A stretch of 64,000 bases of DNA from Streptomyces sp. TRM68416. Lineage in GTDB: Bacteria > Actinomycetota > Actinomycetes > Streptomycetales > Streptomycetaceae. Position 1 is the first letter of the stretch. Each line of letters opens with the position of its first letter. The notes under the pieces were generated by a model. It did not search any database, was not told the DNA's origin, and worked only from the letters and a program-made list of their open reading frames with translations. A program made the translations under genes and the position numbers. Shown here piece after piece: positions 27,210-35,663 of this stretch. The stretch is taken from the NCBI RefSeq assembly GCF_014596915.1, contig NZ_JACVWU010000005.1, positions 310,001 through 374,000 on the forward strand. The letters run 5' to 3'.

Positions 27210-27244
27210 CCGACCGACTCCTCGACCAGCCAAAGAGGTCCTTG

Positions 27245-27634
27245 ATGCGCATCCCCGCACTCCTCGGCTCCTTCGCCGTGGCCACCGCCCTCGTCCTCGT
27301 CCCCGTGTCGAGTGCGACCGCGCACGCGGCCGGCACGGCCAGTGCCGCGGCCTACAAGTGCAACATCGTCAAGAGCGGCGAGTACTGGTACGCGGGCCAC
27401 TACAGCGGCATGACCGTCGTCCCGTCCGCCACCACCGTCACCGCGGCGGGCATCGAGGCCCAGTGCCTGCTGAAGGACATCGGCTACTACACGGGCACCG
27501 TCGACGGCTACTTCGGGCCGCTGTCCCAGGACGCGATGAAGCGCTACCAGCGGCTCATCAACCAGCAGCACAACGTCGGCCTGGCCGTGGACGGCTGGCC
27601 CGGCCCGAAGTCCTGGCCGTGGCTGCGCCGCTGA
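27245..27634 (+). CDS. Secreted mini-protein with one peptidoglycan-binding domain (D)
   Basis: 129 residues from ATG 27245, preceded by AAAGAGG. A signal peptide ends near AHAAGTA. The mature protein has CNIVKSGEYWYAGHYSG, a second cysteine in AQCLLKDIGYYTGTVDGYFG, then AMKRYQRLINQQHNVGLAVDGWPGPKSW. The domain is more divergent than in A-C, but the DG-x-x-G-x-x-S spacing is kept. Gene E follows 31 bases later, probably as one operon. Confidence 0.85.
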   Translation: MRIPALLGSFAVATALVLVPVSSATAHAAGTASAAAYKCNIVKSGEYWYAGHYSGMTVVPSATTVTAAGIEAQCLLKDIGYYTGTVDGYFGPLSQDAMKRYQRLINQQHNVGLAVDGWPGPKSWPWLRR

Positions 27635-27665
27635 CCCCGCACTGTCCCCCTACAGGAACGGACCC

Positions 27666-28010
27666 ATGAAGATACGGACCACCCTCGCCGGCGGTGCGGC
27701 ACTGCTCGCGCTGACCGGCGGCGCCATGACGCTCCAGACGGCGACCGCCCCTCCCGCGGCCGCCGCCGACTGCGGCTACTACGACGGCGACCGGACGGCC
27801 CAGGTGGGCAGCACCGGACAGCACGTCCGCGAAATCCAGTGCATCCTCAAGAAGATCGACAGGGGAGGCACCCCGAGCCTGGACGTCGACGGGATCTTCG
27901 GCACCAAGACCCGCAGCGCGGTCGTGTACTTCCAGTGGATCCACGCACTGGAGCCCGACGGCATCGTCGGCCCCAAGACCTGGGCGGCGCTCCGCAAACA
28001 GCCCAACTGA
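27666..28010 (+). CDS. Secreted mini-protein with one peptidoglycan-binding domain (E)
   Basis: 114 residues. The signal peptide, MKIRTTLAGGAALLALTGG, is nearly the same as that of copy A (MKIRKTLAGAAAVLALTGG). The mature part reads CGYYDGDRTAQVGSTGQHV, QCILKKI, LDVDGIFGTKTRSAVVYFQW and DGIVGPKTWAAL. It thus pairs with A as a duplicate, although the two stand at opposite ends of the cluster and on opposite strands. A strong terminator follows. Confidence 0.88.
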   Translation: MKIRTTLAGGAALLALTGGAMTLQTATAPPAAAADCGYYDGDRTAQVGSTGQHVREIQCILKKIDRGGTPSLDVDGIFGTKTRSAVVYFQWIHALEPDGIVGPKTWAALRKQPN

Positions 28011-28028
28011 CCGATCGAGCCGACGTAC

Positions 28029-28058
28029 CCCGGCCGGGCCACGAGCCCGGCCGGGCTT
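28029..28058 (+). terminator. Terminator after the mini peptidoglycan-binding operon
   Basis: CCCGGCCGGGC and GCCCGGCCGGG make an eleven-base perfect stem with a five-base loop, followed by TTT. Confidence 0.75.
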
Positions 28059-28211
28059 TCGGCGGTGTTGCGGGGCATCGCCGCAGTCCAAAGCCGTAGG
28101 CCCGGAGACGGCCGGGGCCGCCACACCTGGGCTGACAGAAACGCCAGAGCGCGACGGGCTTGCGGCCGCGTTCCGTGCAACGGCGCCGCTCCGCATCGCG
28201 CGGGTTTGTGC

Positions 28212-29333
28212 TCAGGCAGGCCGTGCGGGGGCCTGGAGTTCGATCTTGTATCCGCCCTGTGAGGTGGTTTCGGCGGTGAGGATGCCGTCGAGCAGTTCGG
28301 CGCGTTCTCTCAGGCCGATCAGGCCGTGGCGGGCGCTGGGCAGGACGACGGACGGGCGGGTGGGTGCTGTGTTGGTGACGGTGACGCCGAAGTGGTGCGT
28401 GTTGTGCCACAGGCGTACTTCGGCGCGGGCTCCGGGGGCGTGTTTACGCACATTGGTGAGGGCTTCCTGGATCGTGCGGTAGACGGTGCGCTGGGCGGTT
28501 GTGCTGATGTCGGCGGGAAGCTCTCCGGTCAGGGTCGTCTCGATGCCGCTGTTGGCGATCAGTTGCTGGAGGTCGGCGAGGGTGGGCTGGGGGGCGAGTT
28601 CGGTTTCCTTGCCGCCGGAGGCGCGGAGCAGGGTGACCATGTGGCGGAGTTCGTCGAGGGTGTCGACGCTCAGGGTGCGGATGGTGCGGGCGGCCTCGCG
28701 GGCGTCGGGGTCCTTGGCGGCGATCTGCAGGGCTCCGGCCTGTACAGCGATGAGGCTGACCTGGTGGGAGACGACGTCGTGCATCTCGCGGGCCAGCTGG
28801 GCGCGTTCACGGGCGAGGACGGTCTGGGCGTGCAGGGCGCGTTCGTGTTCTCGGGCCTCTTTGACCTCGACGAGCTGGAGGGCCACGTCGTGTCTGGCCT
28901 GGACAAGTTGGCCGAACAGCACGGGGGCGATGGCTGTGGCCAGCGTGTAGACGAACTGGACGAGGGTCCAGGTCCGGTCGCCGGTGAACGCGTCGGACAG
29001 TGGCCAGGCGAGGGTGCCCGCCGCCGCGTTCAGCAGGGCGCAGCCGGCCAGCAGCGGGCGGTTGCGGGTGGACACGGCCAGTGCGTACAGGGCGGCGATC
29101 GGCGCGACCGCCACGTCCATGAACAGGGTCATGGGCAGTGTCAGCAGGAAGACGGTCAGCGGGAAGCGACTGCGCAGGAGCAGCGCTGCGCTGCCGAGGG
29201 CGACGCAGGCCCATACGAGGGGGGTTCCCTCGTCGTAGAGGTTGATCCAGGCGTCGAGCACAGCGAGCGCGACGAGGCCCGTGTCGACCGCCCAGGGCGG
29301 CATCCGCCGCCACAGCGCCCGGTCCGTGTTCAT
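28212..29333 (-). CDS. NarL-type sensor histidine kinase
   Basis: 373 residues. About five hydrophobic helices fill residues 15-140. A coiled-coil linker leads to the HisKA_3 motif REMHDVVSHQVSLI with phosphoacceptor H185. The ATPase part shows TIQEALTNVRKHAPGA (N box) and GLIGLRERAELLDG. Its ATG overlaps the response-regulator stop by four bases. The membrane-sensor type is common in actinobacterial regulators of ABC exporters and stress. The signal is unknown. Confidence 0.93.
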   Translation of the reverse strand: MNTDRALWRRMPPWAVDTGLVALAVLDAWINLYDEGTPLVWACVALGSAALLLRSRFPLTVFLLTLPMTLFMDVAVAPIAALYALAVSTRNRPLLAGCALLNAAAGTLAWPLSDAFTGDRTWTLVQFVYTLATAIAPVLFGQLVQARHDVALQLVEVKEAREHERALHAQTVLARERAQLAREMHDVVSHQVSLIAVQAGALQIAAKDPDAREAARTIRTLSVDTLDELRHMVTLLRASGGKETELAPQPTLADLQQLIANSGIETTLTGELPADISTTAQRTVYRTIQEALTNVRKHAPGARAEVRLWHNTHHFGVTVTNTAPTRPSVVLPSARHGLIGLRERAELLDGILTAETTSQGGYKIELQAPARPA

Positions 29334-30010
29334 CGTCCGTTGTCCCGTGCCGCGTGGTCACCGTTCTCGCCGAGCAGTCCGGCCCGCTCGGCGAGCAGTG
29401 CGGCCTGGACCCGGCTGGTGACCCGCAGTTTGGTCAGGATCGAGCTGACGTGGTCCTTGACGGTGCCCGCGCTCAGATGGATGCGGGTACCGATGTCGGC
29501 GTTGGACAGTCCTTCCGCGACCAGGACGAGGACGTCGCGTTCCCGGTCGCTGAGCAGGTTCACGCGCACCACGTCCGCGTCCCGGGGTGCTCCCGCCCCC
29601 GGGTGACTGCGCAGCAGCGCGCGTGAGGCTTTCGGGGACATCACCACCCCGCCTGCGGCCAAGGTGCGGACCAGCTGGGCGAGCTGCTCGGGCTCGGTGT
29701 CCTTGAGCAGGAAGCCGGCGGCTCCCGAGCGCAGCGCGGTCAGGATGTACTCGTCGGTGTCGAACGTGGTCAGCATGGCCACGAGCGGTGGTTCGGGCAG
29801 CGTCTGGATCTGCCGCAGGACGGTCAGACCGTCCACGTCCGGCATACGGATGTCGAGGAGCACGACGTCCGGCAGCTCGCGCCGGATCACGTCGGCCGCC
29901 TGCGCTCCTTCCGCGGTCGCCACGACCTCGATGCCGTCGGACGCGTTCAGGATCATCTGGAAGCCGGACCGCACCAGGGCCTCGTCGTCCACCACCACTA
30001 CTCGGATCAC
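29330..30010 (-). CDS. LuxR/NarL-family response regulator
   Basis: 226 residues. The receiver has D9/D10-type acidic residues in VVVDDEA, phosphoacceptor D53 in LLDIRMPD and a late K in FLLKDTEPE. The C-terminal helix-turn-helix LSDRERDVLVLVAEGLSNADIGTRIHLSAGTVKDHVSSILTKL is the GerE/LuxR type. It is first in the operon and coupled to the kinase by an ATGA overlap. A 27-base inverted repeat upstream is a candidate control site. Confidence 0.93.
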   Translation of the reverse strand: MIRVVVVDDEALVRSGFQMILNASDGIEVVATAEGAQAADVIRRELPDVVLLDIRMPDVDGLTVLRQIQTLPEPPLVAMLTTFDTDEYILTALRSGAAGFLLKDTEPEQLAQLVRTLAAGGVVMSPKASRALLRSHPGAGAPRDADVVRVNLLSDRERDVLVLVAEGLSNADIGTRIHLSAGTVKDHVSSILTKLRVTSRVQAALLAERAGLLGENGDHAARDNGR

Positions 30011-30338
30011 CGGCGTTCCGCCTCACACTCGTCTGCTCTGCCCGGCTTCTGGGCGACCCGTACGCCGCGCATCGGGGCGCCCACGATCTCGTACGGTGAT
30101 CGCCCGCCGTCGACAGTACGTCCGGCACGGTCCGCGGTGGCGCGATCACCGCGGACTGTGGACACCTGGCGGGCCGGCTCCAGCCGTTCGGGGGGAGTGC
30201 TCCGGCCCGTTGGCAGACCGGCGGGCGACGCTCGGCGGATGGCGCCCGCCGAGCTCGTGCCGTGGGATCGGTTCGTGGCCTCGCGCCGAGTCCGAGGGCC
30301 GCAGCCGATGTCCGTACCGTTTCGAGGACCGTTCCGCC
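30011..30338. other. Divergent intergenic region upstream of the response regulator
   Basis: 328 bases between the regulator (minus) and the membrane protein at 30339 (plus). Apart from the inverted repeat listed separately, no promoter could be assigned with confidence. Confidence 0.4.
30130..30156. promoter_or_regulatory. Perfect inverted repeat, candidate operator or hairpin
   Basis: GTCCGCGGTG and CACCGCGGAC are perfect ten-base arms around seven bases, located about 120 bases upstream of the response-regulator start and 183 bases before the divergent gene. Confidence 0.45.
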
Positions 30339-30866
30339 ATGCCCGGCACATACCTGCGTCAGCCCGTCCGTGCCCTGCGCCGCCTGGCTTCGCGTCCCCA
30401 CGTGCTGTTCGGGGGTGTGTACGGGGCGGTGCTGGCCAGCTCGATGGTGGCCGCCCTGTCGGAGCAGGGGGAGACGGCGGCGGCCGACCGGTTCACCAGC
30501 GCCCAGTGGCTCCTGGTCACGGCAGTCGCATCGGCCCTGGCACACGGTTACGCACACCTGATCGCCCTGCGTGGCGACCGGACCCATCATGGTGTGCGCG
30601 CCGGGGTGCGGTTGCTGCTGTCCGAGTGGCCGTTGGTGGCGGCGACGGTGCCGACGCTGGTCCTGCTGCTCGGTGCTGCCTGGGGATGGTGGCCCTCGGC
30701 GGGCGTCGAGTACGTGGTCTTCGCCGTGAACGTGGTGCTGCTGTTCGCCTGGGGTTTGGTCGCGGCCCGGGCCGCCGGACGCACGTGGGGCTCCGCCCTG
30801 CGGATCGGCATGGTGGACGCACTGCTCGGGCTTGTCGTCGTGGTGGCCAACGCCGTCATCAAGTAG
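30339..30866 (+). CDS. Small four-helix membrane protein
   Basis: 175 residues from ATG 30339. Four hydrophobic segments are seen: about 23-40, 55-75, 100-120 and 128-150, with a final hydrophobic C-terminus. The first loop is LSEQGETAAADRFTSAQW and the second HLIALRGDRTHHGVRAGVR. The family is not recognised. It is divergent from the two-component pair, which may control it, and is followed by a perfect terminator. Confidence 0.7.
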   Translation: MPGTYLRQPVRALRRLASRPHVLFGGVYGAVLASSMVAALSEQGETAAADRFTSAQWLLVTAVASALAHGYAHLIALRGDRTHHGVRAGVRLLLSEWPLVAATVPTLVLLLGAAWGWWPSAGVEYVVFAVNVVLLFAWGLVAARAAGRTWGSALRIGMVDALLGLVVVVANAVIK

Positions 30867-30868
30867 GG

Positions 30869-30890
30869 CAGTGGCCGGCCGGGGCCACTG
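30869..30890 (+). terminator. Terminator after the membrane protein gene
   Basis: CAGTGGCC and GGCCACTG form a perfect eight-base stem three bases after the TAG; further GGCCGG repeats follow. Confidence 0.65.
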
Positions 30891-31004
30891 ACCGGCCGGG
30901 GCGGCTGTTCCGCCGGTCGGCGGGGCGGTGCCGGCCGGTCGGCGGGGGCGTCACCGAAGATTGCCGGATAGTCCGGCTCCCAACGGCACGGCGAGATTGT
31001 CCGT

Positions 31005-32270
31005 ATGACACAGATACAGCCGCCGTGGGAGACCGCGACTCTGCAGGAGAACGCGTCTCCACGGCCCGCAGCCTCGCCCGAACCCGCCGGGAAGGTCTCG
31101 GGTGGTCCCTCGATGGGGCGCCTGGTCGGGGTGGATCTGGCCCGCGCGCTGGCGGTGTTCGGCATGTACATCGTCCACATCGGCCCGCCGCTGGAGGCCA
31201 CGACCGGTGTCGGCACCTGGGTCCGCTTCCTGGCCGACGGTCACTCGTCGGTCCTGTTCGCCACCCTCGCCGGGTTCTCGCTGATGCTGATCGCCGGCCG
31301 CAGGGAGCCGAAGACCGGCCTGGCCGGGCGGCAGGCGAAGGTCCGCATCGCGATCCGGGCCGTGATCCTGCTGGCGCTGGGCAGTGTGCTGGCGATCGAG
31401 TACGGGGACGTCATCATCCTCGGCTTCTACGGCGTCTACTTCCTGCTCTCCCTCCCCCTGCTGAGGCTGTCCGCCAGGACACTGGCGATCATCGCCGCGG
31501 GGCTCGCGCTCGTGACGCCGCAGTTGGCGTTCGTCCTGAGGATGTGGCTGAGCGAGTCCGTCCAGCAGAGCATCAACGCCTACGACCCGCTTGAGGCGCT
31601 CAACGGCGTGGGAGTGATCGATCTGCTGCTCACGGGCCTCTACCCGACCATCACGTGGATGCCGTTCGTGATCGCCGGCATGGCGCTGGCCCGCCTCGAC
31701 CTGTCCGCCTCCGCCGTCCAGCGGCGCCTGGCCGTGCTCGGCGCCACCCTCACCGTGGCCGCGTACGGCCTGTCCCTGCTGCTGGCGGGCAAGGACGCTG
31801 TGTTCGGGGGAACCGGGGGGTCGTCCGGCGGCTCCGGGCCGTGGTCCAAAGGCTCCGGGGCGGGGGCGAGTGGCAGTGGGTCCGGCGAGCAGCTCGTGTC
31901 GTCGGCCTCGGACCTGCTGGGCGCCGGGGCGCACACCGGCACCACGTTCGACATCATCGGCAGCGTGGGCGTCGCGATCCTCGTGATTGTGGGCGCGACG
32001 GTGCTGATGGACCGCGTGGCGCGACTGCGCCGCCTGGCGAAGCCGGTCATCGCCGTGGGCACCATGTCCCTGACGGCCTACGTCGGCCACTTCCTCGCAC
32101 AGTCCGCGTGGCCCGCTTCCGGCGCCGGAACCACGAAGTCCTGGGTGCCCGTGCTCACCTACATCCTGGTGGCGACCGTCTTCGCCGCGGTCTGGTCCCG
32201 CTTCTTCCGCCGCGGCCCCCTGGAATACCTGCTCAACGCAGCCACCAAGCCCGCCAAGTACATCCGGTGA
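31005..32270 (+). CDS. DUF418/HGSNAT-type polytopic membrane protein
   Basis: 421 residues with about ten transmembrane helices. GRLVGVDLARALAVFGMYIVHIGPP near residue 38 is the N-terminal block shared by DUF1624/HGSNAT-like acyltransferases, and the end, RRGPLEYLLNAATK, matches DUF418. A flexible Gly/Ser-rich loop (GGSSGGSGPWSKGSGAGASGSGSG, split over about 265-290) interrupts the helices. Members may acylate extracytoplasmic sugars or wall components; the substrate here is unknown. Confidence 0.75.
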   Translation: MTQIQPPWETATLQENASPRPAASPEPAGKVSGGPSMGRLVGVDLARALAVFGMYIVHIGPPLEATTGVGTWVRFLADGHSSVLFATLAGFSLMLIAGRREPKTGLAGRQAKVRIAIRAVILLALGSVLAIEYGDVIILGFYGVYFLLSLPLLRLSARTLAIIAAGLALVTPQLAFVLRMWLSESVQQSINAYDPLEALNGVGVIDLLLTGLYPTITWMPFVIAGMALARLDLSASAVQRRLAVLGATLTVAAYGLSLLLAGKDAVFGGTGGSSGGSGPWSKGSGAGASGSGSGEQLVSSASDLLGAGAHTGTTFDIIGSVGVAILVIVGATVLMDRVARLRRLAKPVIAVGTMSLTAYVGHFLAQSAWPASGAGTTKSWVPVLTYILVATVFAAVWSRFFRRGPLEYLLNAATKPAKYIR

Positions 32271-32321
32271 GCTCCGGTCGGGGTGGCCCGGCTTCATGTT
32301 CCACCCTGGCCTGGACGGCCT

Positions 32322-32360
32322 GCCGAAGCCCGCAAGAGGGCCGCTCTTGCGGGCTTCGGC
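32322..32360 (+). terminator. Strong terminator after the DUF418 gene
   Basis: GCCGAAGCCCGCAAGAG and its exact complement CTCTTGCGGGCTTCGGC form a 17-base stem with a five-base loop. Confidence 0.8.
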
Positions 32361-33080
32361 GTGCCCTTCTCGACCGCGTCCACGACGGAGTCCCGGACAG
32401 TCGCGACGTTGGGGATCTGCCATCTCGAATTCGCTGGCCACGGGGCTGGTGTGGGGGCAGGTTGTCTGCTCGTCGCGCCGGTCGGGGACGAATTCCCGGT
32501 GTCGAGTGCGTCTGTCGGCGCACGGTCTCGATGTCGGTCGGTACGAGCAGGGCGCGCACCCGGACAAGGTGCCGCCCGGATCCGCTGACCCGGCGCGCCG
32601 CCCTCACCCCGCGTCCGGAGACCTCGGCCATGCCCTCGGCCTGGTCGCTTCCGGAGCCGACGTTCGCCACGCTCACCGAGCATCCCGTGCTCCTTCCGGA
32701 TCGCGCCGCCGAACCACCACGCATGGCCTGGTTGCCTGCGCCGTCCGTGGCCCTCTTCTCCGCCTCCCGGTGGTGACCGCTGTCGTATCTGGCGGTGCGC
32801 TGTCGCGGTCCTTGACCACGGGAAGCCGCGCGCCCCATTCCGGTCCGGCCGGAGCGAGTTGTCCGATAAATCGAACGTTGTTCGCAAGGTCGGGCAGACT
32901 TTAGGTGGGCCGAGCGGGACGCGTCAACACCTTCGGCATCCCGGGTTCGTGGGGCACGAGGAGGCGGTTGCCGTGACGCCGCGGGTGGTCCGGCCCGTCC
33001 GTCGCGTCGCCGGACTTGTAGGGCGGTGGGGGCGGCGCCGTGGGGTCGCGCGTGCGGATTTCCGATGTGTTTCCGAGGTA
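32361..33080. other. Gene-free stretch upstream of the lacI operon
   Basis: About 720 bases in which all open frames are arginine/serine-rich in the manner of non-coding frames and show no recognisable domain, signal peptide or ribosome site. No repeats or RNA gene were recognised. It may be decayed coding DNA. Confidence 0.45.
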
Positions 33081-33110
33081 TTGACACCCGCATGGGCCAG
33101 CTCCTAGCTT
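33081..33110 (+). promoter_or_regulatory. Promoter of the lacI/sugar-transport operon
   Basis: TTGACA (33081-33086) and TAGCTT (33105-33110) are separated by 18 bases. The first operator begins ten bases downstream of the -10 box. Confidence 0.6.
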
Positions 33111-33119
33111 CCCTTCAAC

Positions 33120-33133
33120 GCGAACCGGTTCGA
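33120..33133. promoter_or_regulatory. LacI-type operator 1
   Basis: GCGAACCGGTTCGA contains the perfect palindrome CGAACCGGTTCG with the central CG typical of LacI/GalR sites. It lies at the expected transcription start. Confidence 0.65.
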
Positions 33134-33196
33134 CTCCGGGTCGGCTGTCACTCCAATCCTCTCTATGTGACCGGTCTCTTCCTCCTCCCAGGTGTG

Positions 33197-33210
33197 TCGA
33201 ATCGGTTCGA
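33197..33210. promoter_or_regulatory. LacI-type operator 2
   Basis: TCGAATCGGTTCGA is a near-perfect palindrome differing from operator 1 at two positions. It lies in the leader, 13 bases before the GTG of the lacI gene and immediately before the AAGGAG ribosome site. Confidence 0.6.
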
Positions 33211-33223
33211 TGAAGGAGTCGTC

Positions 33224-34252
33224 GTGAACATCGGTGAGATCGCCCAGCGGGCTGGTGTCTCGCGGAGCACCGTGTCGTACGCCCTGAGTGGCAAGCGCCC
33301 GGTGTCGGAGGAGACCCGCCGGAAGATCCAGCGGGTCATCGACGAGCTGGGCTACCGGCCCAACGCGAGTGCGCGGGCCCTGGCCAACGGCCGGACCGGC
33401 ACGATCGGTCTGGCCTTCCCGCCGGCTGGGGACCACTACACCGGCATGCAGCTGGACTTCATCGGCAGCGTGGTGGAGGCCGCGGCGGCGTACGACTACG
33501 ACGTGCTGCTGTCCCCGAGCGGTGTGGACAGCGACCGCTCGTTCCAGCGGCTGCTGGGGGAGCGGCGGGTCGACGGCGCCATCCTGATGGAGATCAGGCT
33601 GCGCGACGACCGGGTCGACCATCTGGCCGAACTGGGCTTCCCGTCCGTTGCCATCGGCCGTACCGCGCACCCGGAGGGCAGCTGGTGGGTCGGCCTGGAC
33701 CACACCGCGCTCGCCGCGGCCTGCGTGCACCATCTCGCGGACCTCGGTCACCGCCGGATCGCGTTCGTCAACCGACCCGAGCAGTTGCTGCATGCCGGCT
33801 ATGAGTCCGCGCACCGGGGACTGGACGGGTTCGCGAAGGCCGCGGCCGAGCGCGGGCTGACGGTACGGACGTACTGCTGCGGGGACGATGCCGCCTCGGG
33901 CCAGGTGTGCCTGGAGCGGATCCTGCACGACGACCCGGCCACCACGGCCCTGGTCACGCTGAACGAGGCCGCCCTGGGGGGCCTGTATCGGGGGCTCGCG
34001 CAGGCGGGCCGTCATGTGCCGCGTGACTTCTCCGTCACCGGGGTCGTGGCCGGCCGGTGGGCGGAGACGGTGACCCCGCAGCTCACCGCTGCGGACGTAC
34101 CCGCGGAGGAGATGGGTCGACGGGCCGTGGACCTGCTCGTCGAGCGGATCGACCATCCCGGCGCGCCGCCCCGGCACCACCTGCTCGCACCGCCGATCTC
34201 CCTGCGGGCCAGCACCGGACCCGTCACCGGCGCATCATCCGACGAAGCCTGA
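33224..34252 (+). CDS. LacI/GalR-family transcriptional regulator
   Basis: 342 residues from a GTG just after AAGGAG. The N-terminal helix-turn-helix and hinge read IGEIAQRAGVSRSTVSYALSGKRPVSEETRRKIQRVIDELGYRPNASARAL, typical of LacI proteins. The remainder is a periplasmic-binding-like sugar sensor with GIDHTAL-, HLADLGHRRIAFV- and TALVTLNEAALGG-type strands. It heads the uptake operon, and two matching operators flank its transcription start, so autoregulation of the whole operon is likely. The inducer is presumably a breakdown product of the GH substrates. Confidence 0.93.
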   Translation: MNIGEIAQRAGVSRSTVSYALSGKRPVSEETRRKIQRVIDELGYRPNASARALANGRTGTIGLAFPPAGDHYTGMQLDFIGSVVEAAAAYDYDVLLSPSGVDSDRSFQRLLGERRVDGAILMEIRLRDDRVDHLAELGFPSVAIGRTAHPEGSWWVGLDHTALAAACVHHLADLGHRRIAFVNRPEQLLHAGYESAHRGLDGFAKAAAERGLTVRTYCCGDDAASGQVCLERILHDDPATTALVTLNEAALGGLYRGLAQAGRHVPRDFSVTGVVAGRWAETVTPQLTAADVPAEEMGRRAVDLLVERIDHPGAPPRHHLLAPPISLRASTGPVTGASSDEA

Positions 34253-34390
34253 TCCCCTCACCCGTCCTCTCCCTTCTTCCCGACCCTTCCCCTGTCACCC
34301 GGCACCCGCCCCCACCGGCGCCCTTCGGCGTGCCGCTCCCCCCAGCCACCCCGACCACGGCACACGTGTGCCCAAAGCCAAGGACCCGCC

Positions 34391-35632
34391 ATGAACAGCT
34401 CCTCGAGACGGCTTCTCGCCGCCGTGTCCCTGTCGACCGCCGTGGCCGTCGCCGGCACCGCCTGTTCCTCCGGCGATGGCACCACGTCCGCGAAGTCGGC
34501 GGACGGCGGGACGTACACCATCTGGGACCCGTACCCGCAGTTCGACAGGAGCTCGGCCTGGACGAAGCTGCTGGAAGGCTGCGGCAGCGAGGCCGGGGTC
34601 AAGATCAAGCGGACGGCCTTCGACACCAGCGACCTGACGAACAAGGCACTGCTGGCCGCGCAGCAGGACAACTCCGCGGACGTGCTCATCGTCGACAACC
34701 CGGTGGTGTCGACCCTCGCCGAAGCAGGGGTGCTCACCACGACCGACGACAACAAGCTGGACACCTCGAAGGCGGACCCCAACCTGCTCGCGGCCGGCCA
34801 GTCGGGTGGGAAGACCTACGGAACGCCGATCGGTGCCAACACCCTCGCCCTCTACTACAACAAGGACGTTCTCAAGGCCGCGGGCGTGGACATCGCCTCG
34901 GTCAAGGACTGGGAGTCGCTGACTGCGGCGCTGGAGAAGGTCAAGAAGGCCGGCAAGAAGGGCATCACCTTCTCCGCGATCGGCACGGAGGAGGGCAGCT
35001 TCCAGTTCCTGCCGTGGTTCTGGGGCTCGGGCGCGAAGCTGACCGAACTCGACTCCGCTCAGGGGGTGGCGGCCGTCTCCTTGTGGACCGACTGGCTGAG
35101 GAAGGGCTACGCGCCCAACTCGGTCATCAACAACACCCAGACCACCAGCTGGCAGGAGTTCGCGAGCGGCGACTACGCCTTCGCCGAGAACGGCACCTGG
35201 CAGCTCGCCAACGCCGAGAAGGCCGGCTTCGAATACGGCGTCCTGCCCATCCCTGCCTCCGGGGGCGGCAACGCGGCCGCCCCGACGGGTGGCGAGTTCG
35301 TCACCGTCCCGGTCCAGGGTGACACCGGACGCTACGCGACCACGCGGAAGCTGGTGTCCTGCCTGACCAGCGCCGAGAACCTGTACGACACCGACACCAC
35401 CCTGTCGTACGTGGCTCCCACCAGCGAGGTGCAGGACAAGCAGATTGCCGAGAACGCCGAGTTGAAGCCCTGGGTCGAGGCGGTGAAGGCGGCCAAGGGG
35501 CGCACCAGCGACGACCTGGGCACCAAGTACCCGAAGATCTCGGAGCAGTTGTGGAAGGCGGTCCAGTCCGCCCTGAGCGGTTCCAAGTCGCCCGAGGACG
35601 CACTGAGCGCGGCTCAGGACGCCGTCAAGTAA
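34391..35632 (+). CDS. Sugar ABC transporter substrate-binding lipoprotein
   Basis: 413 residues. A lipoprotein signal ends at AVAGTAC-SSGDG. The mature part begins YTIWDPYPQFDRSSAW and continues with LLAAQQDNSADVLIVDNP and GKTYGTPIGANTLALYYNKDVLKAAGV, the pattern of family 1 extracellular sugar-binding proteins. KSYAPN-like and WQEFASGDYAFAENGTWQLA blocks follow. It should capture an oligosaccharide for the two permeases downstream. No ATPase is in the operon; a shared MsiK-type ATPase elsewhere is the usual streptomycete solution. Confidence 0.92.
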   Translation: MNSSSRRLLAAVSLSTAVAVAGTACSSGDGTTSAKSADGGTYTIWDPYPQFDRSSAWTKLLEGCGSEAGVKIKRTAFDTSDLTNKALLAAQQDNSADVLIVDNPVVSTLAEAGVLTTTDDNKLDTSKADPNLLAAGQSGGKTYGTPIGANTLALYYNKDVLKAAGVDIASVKDWESLTAALEKVKKAGKKGITFSAIGTEEGSFQFLPWFWGSGAKLTELDSAQGVAAVSLWTDWLRKGYAPNSVINNTQTTSWQEFASGDYAFAENGTWQLANAEKAGFEYGVLPIPASGGGNAAAPTGGEFVTVPVQGDTGRYATTRKLVSCLTSAENLYDTDTTLSYVAPTSEVQDKQIAENAELKPWVEAVKAAKGRTSDDLGTKYPKISEQLWKAVQSALSGSKSPEDALSAAQDAVK

Positions 35633-35663
35633 TCGTCAGGCAACCGCGATCCGGGGCTCCTTG

